Source: Neobacillus bataviensis LMG 21833 (GTDB lineage: Bacteria > Bacillota > Bacilli > Bacillales > Cytobacillaceae). Taken from it: 64,000 nt of DNA. The stretch is from positions 1 to 64,000 of the forward strand of contig NZ_AJLS01000115.1 in the NCBI RefSeq assembly GCF_000307875.1, given 5' to 3'. Below, piece after piece: positions 34,953 to 44,086 of this stretch. The translations under genes and the position numbers were made by a program. Position 1 is the stretch's first letter, and each line of letters starts with the position of its first letter. The notes under the pieces are model-generated. The model was given only the letters and a program-made list of their open reading frames with translations, did no database searches and was not told the origin of the DNA.

Positions 34953-36629
34953 TTGAGTTTTACTAAATTTTCCAAAAGAACAAGGATCGTTATTTTCCTT
35001 ATTGTGCTTATTCTTGGAGTAATGTTATTCATCACCAATTGGACCAATCATGAACCGAAAAGCGACGACGTGACAACAAGCAGCCAAAAGAAAGAACAAC
35101 AGGTTGAAAAGCAGACTTATTCTTTCATAAACGTCAGTGATTTTGGCGCTCTAGGCGATGGGAGACACGATGATACAAAAGCTATTCTAAAGGCCATAGA
35201 CCACGTTAAAGCTGGCGGTAATATTGTCTTCGATTCTTCTAAAACGTATCTCGTTACGGAGACCATTAAGATTACAAAGGATCTCACTATTACCACTAAC
35301 GGGCAAAAGAATGCCACTATATTAATGGGAAGTAATAAAAAAAATGAGCCTGTTCTTTACTTTTCTGGTAAAGTGAAAAGTTCGGCAAGGATTGATACTG
35401 CTCTAAGGACAAGAGATAGTCAGATCAATCTTCCAAATATAAAAGATGTAGATTCAAATGACCTTTTGTTAATCGAGAGTAACACTCCTTGGTATTTCGA
35501 GCCTCGAACAGGCACAGAGAATTTGCACAAAGGCGAACTTCATAAAATGATCGGAGTTACTAAATCCGAAGCTATTCTTGCAGAAGGTATTTGGGACGCC
35601 TATGACCCACAAAAAGAGGATATTCAGGTAAAAGTAATCGATCCGATCCATATAACGATGGAGAAAATCAATATTGTCCGCAACCCTTCTAACGACCGGA
35701 CAATAGGGATCAAACTAGAATATGGATCCAATAGTTCCATTAATAGAATAAACGTCGGCCATTCTACTGCTGTTGGAATCCATGTTGTGAGCAGCTATCG
35801 GACGAAAGTAGAGAATTCCGAAGTCACTGAGGCGAATGATAAGTACAGCGGGTACGGAATTCAATCATACGGCAGCTCCTATTCCACGATTCAAGATAAT
35901 CGAATAACGGGTTCTAGACGAGGTATTGACGTATCTGGACAATATCCGGATTATTTCAGCACCGTGGAATTTAATACCGTCTATGGCGGCGGTAAAAATG
36001 AATTAGGGCTGCACTATTTAACAGAAGATACACAGTACGGGATTGGGACACATTCTACAGCCAACTTTACTGTATTTAGAGGAAACATATTAGCGAATCT
36101 CAATTATGGGGTCAATATACGAAGTGCCAATGTAACCATTAAACAAAATAAATTTCTAGGGTATTTTAAGGGTTCAGCCATCATTTTAGCGAACGGAAGA
36201 AATGCGTCCATTGTCGACAACGAATCAGTCAGTGGGAATAATGTCCCGCAAATCGCAACAAAAAACAATCTGCCCAAAAGTATTGAGAACTTTAATGCAA
36301 AAAACTTCCTTTCGATCAAACGGTCTTATGATTTAACCAGCAGAGTCCTGCAAATTGAACGGAATAAGGCATTAGACATTTCAGAATCATTCATTACGTT
36401 TTTGGATGTTGAAGGAACCAGGTCGAACCAGATCCAAAACCTGCAGGTCATCGATAACGATATTAAGCTTGCAAACAGGAATTCTATGGGGCAGCCGTTT
36501 TATTTTATTTTTTCCGAATTCCCTCTTAAAGCCCATTCAAGTGTATTGAATAATAATACAATGGTAGACTTTTCAATGAAACAGCAGCCTCTTGTTTCGA
36601 AGAACTTTATTGGAACTATAAACAAATAA
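34953..36629 (+). CDS. Membrane-anchored right-handed beta-helix protein (pectate-lyase-like)
   Basis: The 558-residue protein has an N-terminal anchor (about residues 10-28), a charged linker to residue 55, then INVSDFGALGDGRHDDTKAI, the opening of pectate-lyase-superfamily beta-helices. Many short repeats of N/I/V-rich strands follow. Such proteins bind, cleave or epimerise polysaccharide on the cell surface. TTG is the start, six bases after AGGGGG. It stands alone on the plus strand between the two polymer loci. The enzyme activity cannot be told from sequence alone. Confidence 0.8.
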   Translation: MSFTKFSKRTRIVIFLIVLILGVMLFITNWTNHEPKSDDVTTSSQKKEQQVEKQTYSFINVSDFGALGDGRHDDTKAILKAIDHVKAGGNIVFDSSKTYLVTETIKITKDLTITTNGQKNATILMGSNKKNEPVLYFSGKVKSSARIDTALRTRDSQINLPNIKDVDSNDLLLIESNTPWYFEPRTGTENLHKGELHKMIGVTKSEAILAEGIWDAYDPQKEDIQVKVIDPIHITMEKINIVRNPSNDRTIGIKLEYGSNSSINRINVGHSTAVGIHVVSSYRTKVENSEVTEANDKYSGYGIQSYGSSYSTIQDNRITGSRRGIDVSGQYPDYFSTVEFNTVYGGGKNELGLHYLTEDTQYGIGTHSTANFTVFRGNILANLNYGVNIRSANVTIKQNKFLGYFKGSAIILANGRNASIVDNESVSGNNVPQIATKNNLPKSIENFNAKNFLSIKRSYDLTSRVLQIERNKALDISESFITFLDVEGTRSNQIQNLQVIDNDIKLANRNSMGQPFYFIFSEFPLKAHSSVLNNNTMVDFSMKQQPLVSKNFIGTINK

Positions 36630-36673
36630 AAAGACAGAGAGCCGAGTACATTTCTTACTCGGTTTTCTGTCTT
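36630..36673. terminator. Bidirectional terminator between convergent genes
   Basis: AAGACAGA...CCGAGTA and TACTCGG...TCTGTCTT form a long interrupted stem. The stop codon of the minus-strand DUF6270-like gene (36655) lies within it. Confidence 0.75.
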
Positions 36674-37404
36674 ACCATTTTTCTATTATCTTTTAAATCT
36701 ATGATAGCATGCAGCTGTTGCAGAAAATCTTTATAATATTCTTCTTCAAAATGAAATGGCGATTTTCCCCAACGATGTGTTTCATCACCATAGTACTTTC
36801 CATTAAGGTCGATCACATGAATCCCGTCCATATGGTCTTCCATAAAAGAATAATAGGTATGTAATAACTCGTTATTCTCCCTAATTTCTTTCCTATTTTC
36901 AAATTCCTTCAGCTCTCCGGCAGCGGTCCTATATTTCTCCTGCCAGAACACCTTATGCAAAATGATTTGATTCCGGTCAAATTTCTTTTTCACATCATCG
37001 ATAAATAAGGCCGCTTTATCAAACCACAAATGTTCTGGCAGATGAAGCCGTTTCAGAACTGCTGCTTGATCTACTTTCAGTTTTGCATTTACAAGTTCCG
37101 TAGACCTTGTAATATACGGACCTTGTTTTACTTTTATGAGATTCATTCTTTCATCTATTAAATCTATTATTAAATAATCTGAAGTTGGATTCTGTATATA
37201 TCTCCTGAACATTTTCTGCAAATCATTATAGACCATTCTTTGTTGAAATTTAGATGGCAGGTGTATGTCCTCTTCCTTCATATTCAGCGCCTTAGAATAC
37301 TGACTTATCATGGATGTACGGGCAAAATAGCGATTAATCGTAAAAGGGTTTTCCCATGCAAAGGCATCTCGTGTCACACAGCTTCCAAAAATATCTACTT
37401 TCAC
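36655..37404 (-). CDS. DUF6270-like protein
   Basis: The 249-residue cytosolic protein opens with MKVDIFGSCVTRDAFAW. The FGSCVTRD block is typical of DUF6270 proteins, which occur in polysaccharide gene clusters and may have an SGNH-like fold. YLIIDLIDERMNL (about residues 77-89) and GDETHRWGKSPFHFEEEYY near the end are other conserved-looking blocks. It lies downstream of tagH in the same direction, behind a short repeat array. Its role is unknown. Confidence 0.75.
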   Translation of the reverse strand: MKVDIFGSCVTRDAFAWENPFTINRYFARTSMISQYSKALNMKEEDIHLPSKFQQRMVYNDLQKMFRRYIQNPTSDYLIIDLIDERMNLIKVKQGPYITRSTELVNAKLKVDQAAVLKRLHLPEHLWFDKAALFIDDVKKKFDRNQIILHKVFWQEKYRTAAGELKEFENRKEIRENNELLHTYYSFMEDHMDGIHVIDLNGKYYGDETHRWGKSPFHFEEEYYKDFLQQLHAIIDLKDNRKMVRQKTE

Positions 37405-37448
37405 CGCCTGAAATCCTCCTTTAAACGTATAGATGTTTCATTTTTTCG

Positions 37449-37545
37449 ATTCGCCGATATAATTAAAAATTCGCCGATAAAGTGGTGCGATTCGCCGATA
37501 TAATTGAAAATCCGCCGATAAACTGAAGAAATTCGCCGATAAAAC
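37449..37545. repeat. Five spaced copies of TCGCCGATA
   Basis: TCGCCGATA (once TCCGCCGATA) recurs at 37451, 37471, 37492, 37512 and 37533, about every 20-21 bases. The spacers differ and are A/T-rich. It fills the gap between tagH and the DUF6270-like gene. A similar 21-base array is found at 63341-63441. Confidence 0.8.
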
Positions 37546-37568
37546 AAATGAACTCGCGAAAAAAGTAG

Positions 37569-39194
37569 TTATTTCGTTTCAATGGTTAACGATTCATCTG
37601 ATTTATTGTAAATAATCCGATTTTTCTCCGTCACAACAAGTCCCATGTTTCCTTCTTGATCTTTCAGAATCGCATTCCCACTTAACGAATGAAATTCCGG
37701 GGAACTTGTATCTATTCCAGTTACAATAATGGCTGTAGACTCCCCGTTATGGATACGATAGAGAACGTTCCTGTCCTTATACTCAAGGAGCTTCTCATTG
37801 GGGTTTTGTCCCATTTCATTCGATAGTCCACGCAAATCATGTTTAATATTCTCTTCTTTTGCATTAATATAGGCTAAATAAAATTGATACGAATGGCTGA
37901 AAACAGTTGGGGTGATGGGTAATATCCCGCTCATTTTCACACTTTTCGTATCATCTACATGGTTAGCGAGGGTTATATTCTTTTGATCGGTATACCCGAT
38001 CGTACCGTCATCTAATTGGACTTTAAAAAGTTGACCCACTTCTTCTAACACCATTACTTTTTTAGAAAAATCTAACGATAAAAGGGGATTTTTTTGTTCA
38101 ACCTCTTTAAATAGCGCACTATTATTTTCGTTGATAAACCCTTCCTGATGGATAGGCCTACCTTCTTTTTGAACGGGCTGCGAGGTTTTCTTCACCTTGA
38201 CCGGCTTCTCTACTTTTGCGGCGATCGTTGCAGCCGGATCTACACCATCTTGCACCATCATATAAGCACTAACCAGCAAACAGAGAAATAATACGGTTAA
38301 AATAGCATTTTTCCCCAGACCACTAGAATCCTTTTTCTTCTTTTTTTCAGACTCGCCTTGTAACTCTAATGAAGCACCTTCTATGCTGTCACTCTTATCA
38401 GAAGGAATGAATTGTTTGGCCATCATTTCTCTTTTATATTTTTTCTGTTCGTCCGCATTAAGACCTCGGTACCAGGAAATATATTCCTTATATTCCCTTA
38501 TTACCTTTCCAATCCCTCCGTAACTCTGGACTTTCCCGTGATGCAGCCACATCGCTTTATCACAGAAAGACCGCACTTGTGAGATGGAATGGCTAATAAA
38601 GAAAATGGTCTTTCCCTGTTTCTTGAACTCCTCCATTTTCGTTAAACATTTTTCATAAAATGTTTCATCTCCAACGGAAAGAGCTTCGTCAATAATGAGA
38701 ATATCGGGATCCGTATGAACAGATATCGCAAAACCTAATCTCGACTTCATCCCACTTGAATAGTTCTTTACCGGCTGCCTAATGAAATCGCCGATATCAG
38801 CAAATTCCATGATTTTCGGTGTGATTTCTTCAATGCTTTCTTTCGATAAACCATGCATCAGGCATTTTAATTCGATATTATCTAAACCTGTCAGGTTAAT
38901 ATTCAATCCCGCGGAAATGGCAATGAGCGATGTCTCACCATTAATGGTGATCTCGCCGGATGTAGCCGGCATCACCTGCGCTAATAAATTAGACAGTGTT
39001 GATTTCCCAGATCCATTTACACCGATAATTCCAATCGTCTCTCCTTCATACACTTCAAATGAGATATCGCTAAGCGCATAGAAGGTTTTATTCTTTTTCT
39101 TTTTCGATGCAACCAAATCTACTAATTTATCAAATTTACCCTCATAAAGAGTATAGGTTTTTGCTACATTTTTAAAAATAACTTTTGGCTTCAT
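37569..39194 (-). CDS. tagH: Polysaccharide/teichoic-acid ABC exporter, ATP-binding protein
   Basis: The 541-residue TagH-type protein has an N-terminal ATPase with GVNGSGKST (about residues 58-66), the NYSSGMKSRLGFAISV signature and ILIIDEALSVGDE. A basic linker with KKKKK (about 284-288), one membrane span (about 295-313) and an external SH3-like C-terminal domain (about 390-541) follow. This layout matches B. subtilis TagH. With TagG it exports a lipid-linked polymer. Here it lies in a glycosyltransferase cluster with WecC, so the cargo may be a ManNAcA-containing polymer instead of, or besides, teichoic acid. Confidence 0.9.
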   Translation of the reverse strand: MKPKVIFKNVAKTYTLYEGKFDKLVDLVASKKKKNKTFYALSDISFEVYEGETIGIIGVNGSGKSTLSNLLAQVMPATSGEITINGETSLIAISAGLNINLTGLDNIELKCLMHGLSKESIEEITPKIMEFADIGDFIRQPVKNYSSGMKSRLGFAISVHTDPDILIIDEALSVGDETFYEKCLTKMEEFKKQGKTIFFISHSISQVRSFCDKAMWLHHGKVQSYGGIGKVIREYKEYISWYRGLNADEQKKYKREMMAKQFIPSDKSDSIEGASLELQGESEKKKKKDSSGLGKNAILTVLFLCLLVSAYMMVQDGVDPAATIAAKVEKPVKVKKTSQPVQKEGRPIHQEGFINENNSALFKEVEQKNPLLSLDFSKKVMVLEEVGQLFKVQLDDGTIGYTDQKNITLANHVDDTKSVKMSGILPITPTVFSHSYQFYLAYINAKEENIKHDLRGLSNEMGQNPNEKLLEYKDRNVLYRIHNGESTAIIVTGIDTSSPEFHSLSGNAILKDQEGNMGLVVTEKNRIIYNKSDESLTIETK

Positions 39195-39209
39195 TAAATA
39201 AGCCTCCGA

Positions 39210-40013
39210 TTAAATATAATCTACAAATTTAGTACGAAATTTAACATGCATAAAAGAACCAAGGAATAATATAAATAGCGTCATACTCCAAAAATAAGCC
39301 GTATAGGTTACGTCAGTAAAGAACCATCTGCCGCCTAAAAAGGTATCTCTAAATCCCTCAATCAAGTAAAAGATCGGATTTAACTTTAGGATATTCACAT
39401 AGAAGGCTGGCAGATTATCCATTTTCCATACAATTGGCAGGAGAAAAAATACCATTCTTATACCTGATTGAAGGATGAGCTGAAAATCTCGAAAAATAAT
39501 CGAGATCGTAGAAAATAATAAACTGACAGCAAATAGAAAGGCATACAAACAAAGTAAATAATACGGAAGCTGGAGCAGATAAAGCCCCGCGTTAATTTTA
39601 TTCACTACCAATAAAACCACTAGGATCAACATCATCGTAAAAAAATTAAAGCTATTTGTAACCAGACTAGTTGTTGGTAAACTACTGACTGGAAATTTCA
39701 TTTTTGAAACTAAATTCACTCTATTATAAATACTATTAGACCCTTGTAATATGGAAGGCGCTATAAAAAACCATGGAATTAATCCTAGTAAAAGCCAAAC
39801 CAGAAAAGGAGTGTCTCCTACCGGAGATCCCTTTCTGATTCCAAAGCCAAACACAAACCAATACAACGCTATTTGAAGGGCTGGGTTTAAAAATTGCCAA
39901 AACCACCCTAAATAGTGTAATTGATATCGGCTTTTCATATCATAGATGGCCAGTCTAATGATAAGGTGAACATTTTTCACTTGTTCATTTATTATTTGTA
40001 AGACAAATTTCAT
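39210..40013 (-). CDS. tagG: Polysaccharide/teichoic-acid ABC exporter, permease
   Basis: The 267-residue ABC-2 type permease has six spans. IYDMKSRYQLHYLGWFWQFLNPALQIALYW is the hallmark opening of TagG/KpsM permeases, and NPIFYLIEGFRDTFLGGRWF near the end is also typical. Its ATG overlaps the wecC stop by four bases, and tagH follows after 15 bases, so export is co-expressed with precursor synthesis. Confidence 0.92.
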   Translation of the reverse strand: MKFVLQIINEQVKNVHLIIRLAIYDMKSRYQLHYLGWFWQFLNPALQIALYWFVFGFGIRKGSPVGDTPFLVWLLLGLIPWFFIAPSILQGSNSIYNRVNLVSKMKFPVSSLPTTSLVTNSFNFFTMMLILVVLLVVNKINAGLYLLQLPYYLLCLYAFLFAVSLLFSTISIIFRDFQLILQSGIRMVFFLLPIVWKMDNLPAFYVNILKLNPIFYLIEGFRDTFLGGRWFFTDVTYTAYFWSMTLFILFLGSFMHVKFRTKFVDYI

Positions 40014-41287
40014 ACGGTGAGAGCTTCCTTCTTCGTTGCTTCATATAAATTACCGAAATTCAAGTATTCAACATCAGATGGAACCCTTTTTACGATATTT
40101 TTTGTATCAAAGATTCTTTTATTTGCCATCCCTTGAAGTTCGTATGCTTGTAATTCTCTAAATTCGTTGTGATCTGTTAAGACAACGATTAAATCAGATC
40201 CGGCTACAGCCTCGTTTATATCTTCAATAACAAAATCTTCCTTAACGTGTGGATCATGAGCACGCACGTCGTATTTTCCTTCTGTTTTTAACATATGGAA
40301 AATCTCCATTGCTGGGCTTTCACGAATATCGTCTACATTTCCTTTATAGGTTAAACCAAATACTGTAACGGTTTTCCCACTTACATTCTCCATCAATGTA
40401 TGGATGTTTTCTACCACAAACTCAGGCATGGACGTATTCGTTGTTCTTGCTAGATTAATGATTTTCGCTTGTTCCGGTGCTTTCGCGACAATAAAGTATG
40501 GGTCAACTGCTAAGCAATGGCCTCCCACCCCTGGTCCCGGTGTATGAAGATTCACACGTGGATGCTTGTTCGCCATTTCAATCACATCAAGTGTGTTAAT
40601 TTCTAATTCGTTACATACTTTTGTTAATTCGTTCGCTAAGGCGATGTTTACATCACGGAACGTATTTTCCATTAACTTTGACATTTCAGCTGTTCTTGCG
40701 TTTGTTTTAATAATTTCACCTTTAACGAATGTGCTGTAAACCATCGCACCCGCTTCCGTACATTCTGGGGTAACACCGCCGACAATACGGTTGTTATAAA
40801 TTAATTCATGGAGAATTTGGCCTGGCAGAACCCGCTCAGGACAATGAACAAGGAAGACATCCTTCCCAATAACCAAACCTGCTTCTTCCACGAGTGGTTT
40901 TACATGATCATCCATACTTCTTGGGGCAATCGTAGATTCAACAATGATTACATTCCCCTTTTTCACATGTGGAAGAACCGATTTTACACCGCTCAATACG
41001 TAGCTAAGGTCACATGATTTATATACATCATCATGGTTCGGTGTTGGCACCGAAATAATAAATGCATCCGCTTCTTCTGCTGTTAATGATGCTCTAAATG
41101 TCCCTTTTGCTAGTACTTCTTCCAATGCTTCCTGTAACCCAGGCTCTTCAATGTGAATGTGACCGCCATTTAATGAAGCAATGACTTCCGGCTTAACATC
41201 AACACCTACTACGTCTACATTATGTTTTGCAAACATGATGGAAGTTGGAAGACCAATATATCCTAGACCAATTGTACAAAGTTTCAT
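40010..41287 (-). CDS. wecC: UDP-N-acetyl-D-mannosamine dehydrogenase
   Basis: The 425-residue UDP-sugar dehydrogenase has MKLCTIGLGYIGLPTS at the NAD site, KGNVIIVESTIAPRSMDD, and the catalytic cysteine in GPGVGGHCLAVDPYF (about residue 258). It would oxidise UDP-ManNAc from MnaA to UDP-ManNAcA. ATG 41287 follows AAGGTG, and the longer frame starts inside that site. The C-terminal domain with VFGLTYKGNVDDIRESP is complete. The related UDP-GlcNAc or UDP-glucose dehydrogenases are less likely. Confidence 0.9.
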   Translation of the reverse strand: MKLCTIGLGYIGLPTSIMFAKHNVDVVGVDVKPEVIASLNGGHIHIEEPGLQEALEEVLAKGTFRASLTAEEADAFIISVPTPNHDDVYKSCDLSYVLSGVKSVLPHVKKGNVIIVESTIAPRSMDDHVKPLVEEAGLVIGKDVFLVHCPERVLPGQILHELIYNNRIVGGVTPECTEAGAMVYSTFVKGEIIKTNARTAEMSKLMENTFRDVNIALANELTKVCNELEINTLDVIEMANKHPRVNLHTPGPGVGGHCLAVDPYFIVAKAPEQAKIINLARTTNTSMPEFVVENIHTLMENVSGKTVTVFGLTYKGNVDDIRESPAMEIFHMLKTEGKYDVRAHDPHVKEDFVIEDINEAVAGSDLIVVLTDHNEFRELQAYELQGMANKRIFDTKNIVKRVPSDVEYLNFGNLYEATKKEALTV

Positions 41288-41308
41288 TCTGAACACCTTA
41301 CCTTTTTT

Positions 41309-44020
41309 TTATTTTATGATCATTTTTGTTGTATTCTTTGCCGTCTGCCCGCCAAATTTATCTCTTACATACACTCTCACAAAATACTCACCGCTCGAAT
41401 CTACCTCGTGTTCTAGCGCTGCATTTCTTGTATAGGAATATCTTTTAATGACTTCATTATCTTTATAAACATAATAGGCAAATGTAAGCCCTACACCGCT
41501 TGTGACAGATTCCACTTTAATATTTTTTCTATCTTCAGAAGATATGGAAACCTTCATGATCTTTAGCGGTGTTTCTTGCGGCAGCACATCCGTTTTCCCA
41601 TCTAATGGAATGCCTAGAATTTGCTTCGCTTTGCCTAACAAATAATAAGGGAAATAGATTTTCAATTCATCATGGTTCACTCCGTCAGAAGTTTTTAAAT
41701 CTACTTTATACCCTCTGTTGACCAATATAGTATGTAAAGGTAAAACATGATTCTTATAGTGGTGATCCTCTTTGCCGACAAATAGATGAATATCTGGCGA
41801 AACATCGCATGGCTGATTCAGGACATGTAACAACATTCCATCCAAGAAATACCCATCTGATTCCGCTGAGCCACCCGCAATATATTCAGCAATGTTTGGG
41901 TGATTGGCTTGCTCCAATAAGAAAGATCCCAGTTTACTTTGTGGCCCTCCCGCAATGACATGGCCAAAATAATACTTAATGCCATAATAAAGGGCTGTAA
42001 ATCCACCTTTTGATGATCCAAGTGCGGTAACATTTTCAGATAAAATCTTATTCTGCCTCATGATATAGTGGATGAGAGAAATCACGGATGTCTCGATACT
42101 AAAATCTCTATTTTTCCCCAAATAATAGGAACCTTGGTCGCCAAAATCGTCGAGAATAAAGAGCTTGTTCACCGGTAAATCTTTCAATGTATTCATATAG
42201 TTATATAAATAGCTATACTTTGGTCCTAGGGCAGAGAAAATAACAAATAATTGATCTTTATGACTTTCAGATGTAGCAGATTCAAAATGGTACCGCAAGC
42301 TTCTAAACGAAGGGAATTCCTTTTCCATCGCAAACGGCGCCTGTTTTCGAACCGGTACATTGAACTCAACTAATCTAAATTCTGTCGTACATTGAATGTT
42401 GTCACCGCTTATATCTACTTCCAACGTTGTCAGCATTTCCTTTGCTTCCATTTTCGGAAACTTCCATCCTAAAATGCTTGGCTCTGTTTGTCCTTTCACA
42501 GACCGAATGCTAATCGGAGTCGAAGTGGTTATCTCTATTTCCATTACTTTTTCATCCTGGCGAAATAGCTCTACTATTCGATCTCTTAGATGAACCTTTA
42601 TTTCAGGTGCTACGTGCCATAGAAGCTTGTATTCGTGTTTGTTGTCCGATGTCACGTAATCGTTCACTAGGACAGCATTACTTTGATGATTGAATTTGAC
42701 ATTCCGTTGATGCTCTACACCTTCAAAGCGCTTATTCACACCTGTCACTTCACTAACATCATCTGCTGTATAATAGTCTGTGAAATGAACCTTGTCGTAT
42801 TGGCCATCCGTGCGCGGCAACCCTTTACCATCTACAATTAACGTATTATGAGCAAATGAAGAATAGGCGTATTTGGTAAAAGGATCCTGATAATTATATC
42901 CATTGGGTCCAGCTTCCGTTATAATTTCGCCGCCGGAAAAGATGGTCAAATTCAAGTCATCACTGTGCTTGTGATAATTGGCATGATAAGCAGCTGAAAA
43001 CAATACATACGTGGCCTTGTCTTTTTTTGCCCAATCATCGCGAAAAATCGCATATCCTGCCTTTGGGAAAACCTTCACATTCTCCTTTGGCTGCCTACCT
43101 TGTTTACCTGAGGAGACGGCATATTTATAGGATTCACTATCATATAGTTTGGCGTAGCTTGAATTGCTAACAGGCATTGCCTCCGTATCACACATCGGCG
43201 GGAACGTCCCATCTGGACGAATAATATGGGTAGAATATTCCTCAGATTTGTTAAATAGTAGAAAAAATTCATGGCTGATGTCTGGATTGATTTCGTCGAG
43301 CCAGAATAGTAACTTCTTCATATTTGAGGCAACAAGCATATGATAGTTAGGCGAGTGTTCCTTATGAACTCCATCCTTTGTATACACGTCGAAGAAATAG
43401 TCCTTTAAACGGGTAACAGCCAGATCAATATACTTTTGGCAAATACGATTCTTTTTATCATTGAAGTAAATAGAAAACAGTAAAAGCGAGATATCCTGGA
43501 ACATTCCATGGTTTGTATTTGTGGAATGGAAATCCTCATCAGCCAGTAATGCCGCAGTTTCCCACATTCTTGTTTCAAGTTTCTTAAGGTCTTTAACTGA
43601 TATGATGTTTCTGGCAAAAATGTAAAACCTTAAGAAATACTGCAGACGAATGGCTGTGGTTTCGTCGTGATAGGCCATTGTTTCTTTATTCTTTTTATAG
43701 GAATGCTTGTCCAGCCAGTCATTGATTAATTCCATCCCTTTATCGATATACTTCGTGTCTTCCGTTGTTTGAAAAGCATCCGTAAGGCAGCCTAAAAAGG
43801 TAAAGCCATGTAAAAGTCGTTCAAAACTGCGGGAACGTTGATCATTCCAGTTCATTACTGTTGGAAATGTAACGACTCCAAACGGTGGCAGCGTATACGC
43901 GTTATTTTCCACCATGTTGTTTGCTGAAAGTAAAGAATCCTTGTTTCTGCTTTTCGGGAGAGCTTGAAGAATGGCATTCAACCTTTCGGCAGTTAAATAG
44001 GAAGGAATAAATATATTCAC
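41309..44020 (-). CDS. Heparinase II/III-like lyase fused to an alpha/beta-hydrolase and a C-terminal beta module
   Basis: The 903-residue protein has no signal peptide. Residues ~1-330 form a helical toroid (TNTNHGMFQDISLL, KEHSPNYHMLV). Residues ~330-600 form a beta-rich part with AYHANYHKHSDDLNLTIF and SSFAHNTLIVDGKG, the heparinase II/III pattern with candidate N, H and Y catalytic residues. Residues ~600-820 form a hydrolase of the Asp2/accessory-Sec type, with nucleophile GSSKGG, acid GKEDHHY and histidine VNHDELK. Residues ~820-903 match the lipoprotein at 34326-34688. It starts at GTG after AGGAGGAGGG. Combined cleavage and acyl transfer or removal on the polymer is a plausible role. 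Confidence 0.75.
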   Translation of the reverse strand: MNIFIPSYLTAERLNAILQALPKSRNKDSLLSANNMVENNAYTLPPFGVVTFPTVMNWNDQRSRSFERLLHGFTFLGCLTDAFQTTEDTKYIDKGMELINDWLDKHSYKKNKETMAYHDETTAIRLQYFLRFYIFARNIISVKDLKKLETRMWETAALLADEDFHSTNTNHGMFQDISLLLFSIYFNDKKNRICQKYIDLAVTRLKDYFFDVYTKDGVHKEHSPNYHMLVASNMKKLLFWLDEINPDISHEFFLLFNKSEEYSTHIIRPDGTFPPMCDTEAMPVSNSSYAKLYDSESYKYAVSSGKQGRQPKENVKVFPKAGYAIFRDDWAKKDKATYVLFSAAYHANYHKHSDDLNLTIFSGGEIITEAGPNGYNYQDPFTKYAYSSFAHNTLIVDGKGLPRTDGQYDKVHFTDYYTADDVSEVTGVNKRFEGVEHQRNVKFNHQSNAVLVNDYVTSDNKHEYKLLWHVAPEIKVHLRDRIVELFRQDEKVMEIEITTSTPISIRSVKGQTEPSILGWKFPKMEAKEMLTTLEVDISGDNIQCTTEFRLVEFNVPVRKQAPFAMEKEFPSFRSLRYHFESATSESHKDQLFVIFSALGPKYSYLYNYMNTLKDLPVNKLFILDDFGDQGSYYLGKNRDFSIETSVISLIHYIMRQNKILSENVTALGSSKGGFTALYYGIKYYFGHVIAGGPQSKLGSFLLEQANHPNIAEYIAGGSAESDGYFLDGMLLHVLNQPCDVSPDIHLFVGKEDHHYKNHVLPLHTILVNRGYKVDLKTSDGVNHDELKIYFPYYLLGKAKQILGIPLDGKTDVLPQETPLKIMKVSISSEDRKNIKVESVTSGVGLTFAYYVYKDNEVIKRYSYTRNAALEHEVDSSGEYFVRVYVRDKFGGQTAKNTTKMIIK

Positions 44021-44086
44021 AACTACCCTCCTCCTTTGATCATTTTACTAGAATAATAGGATGTTACCTGCAACCCCCTTTTCCAG

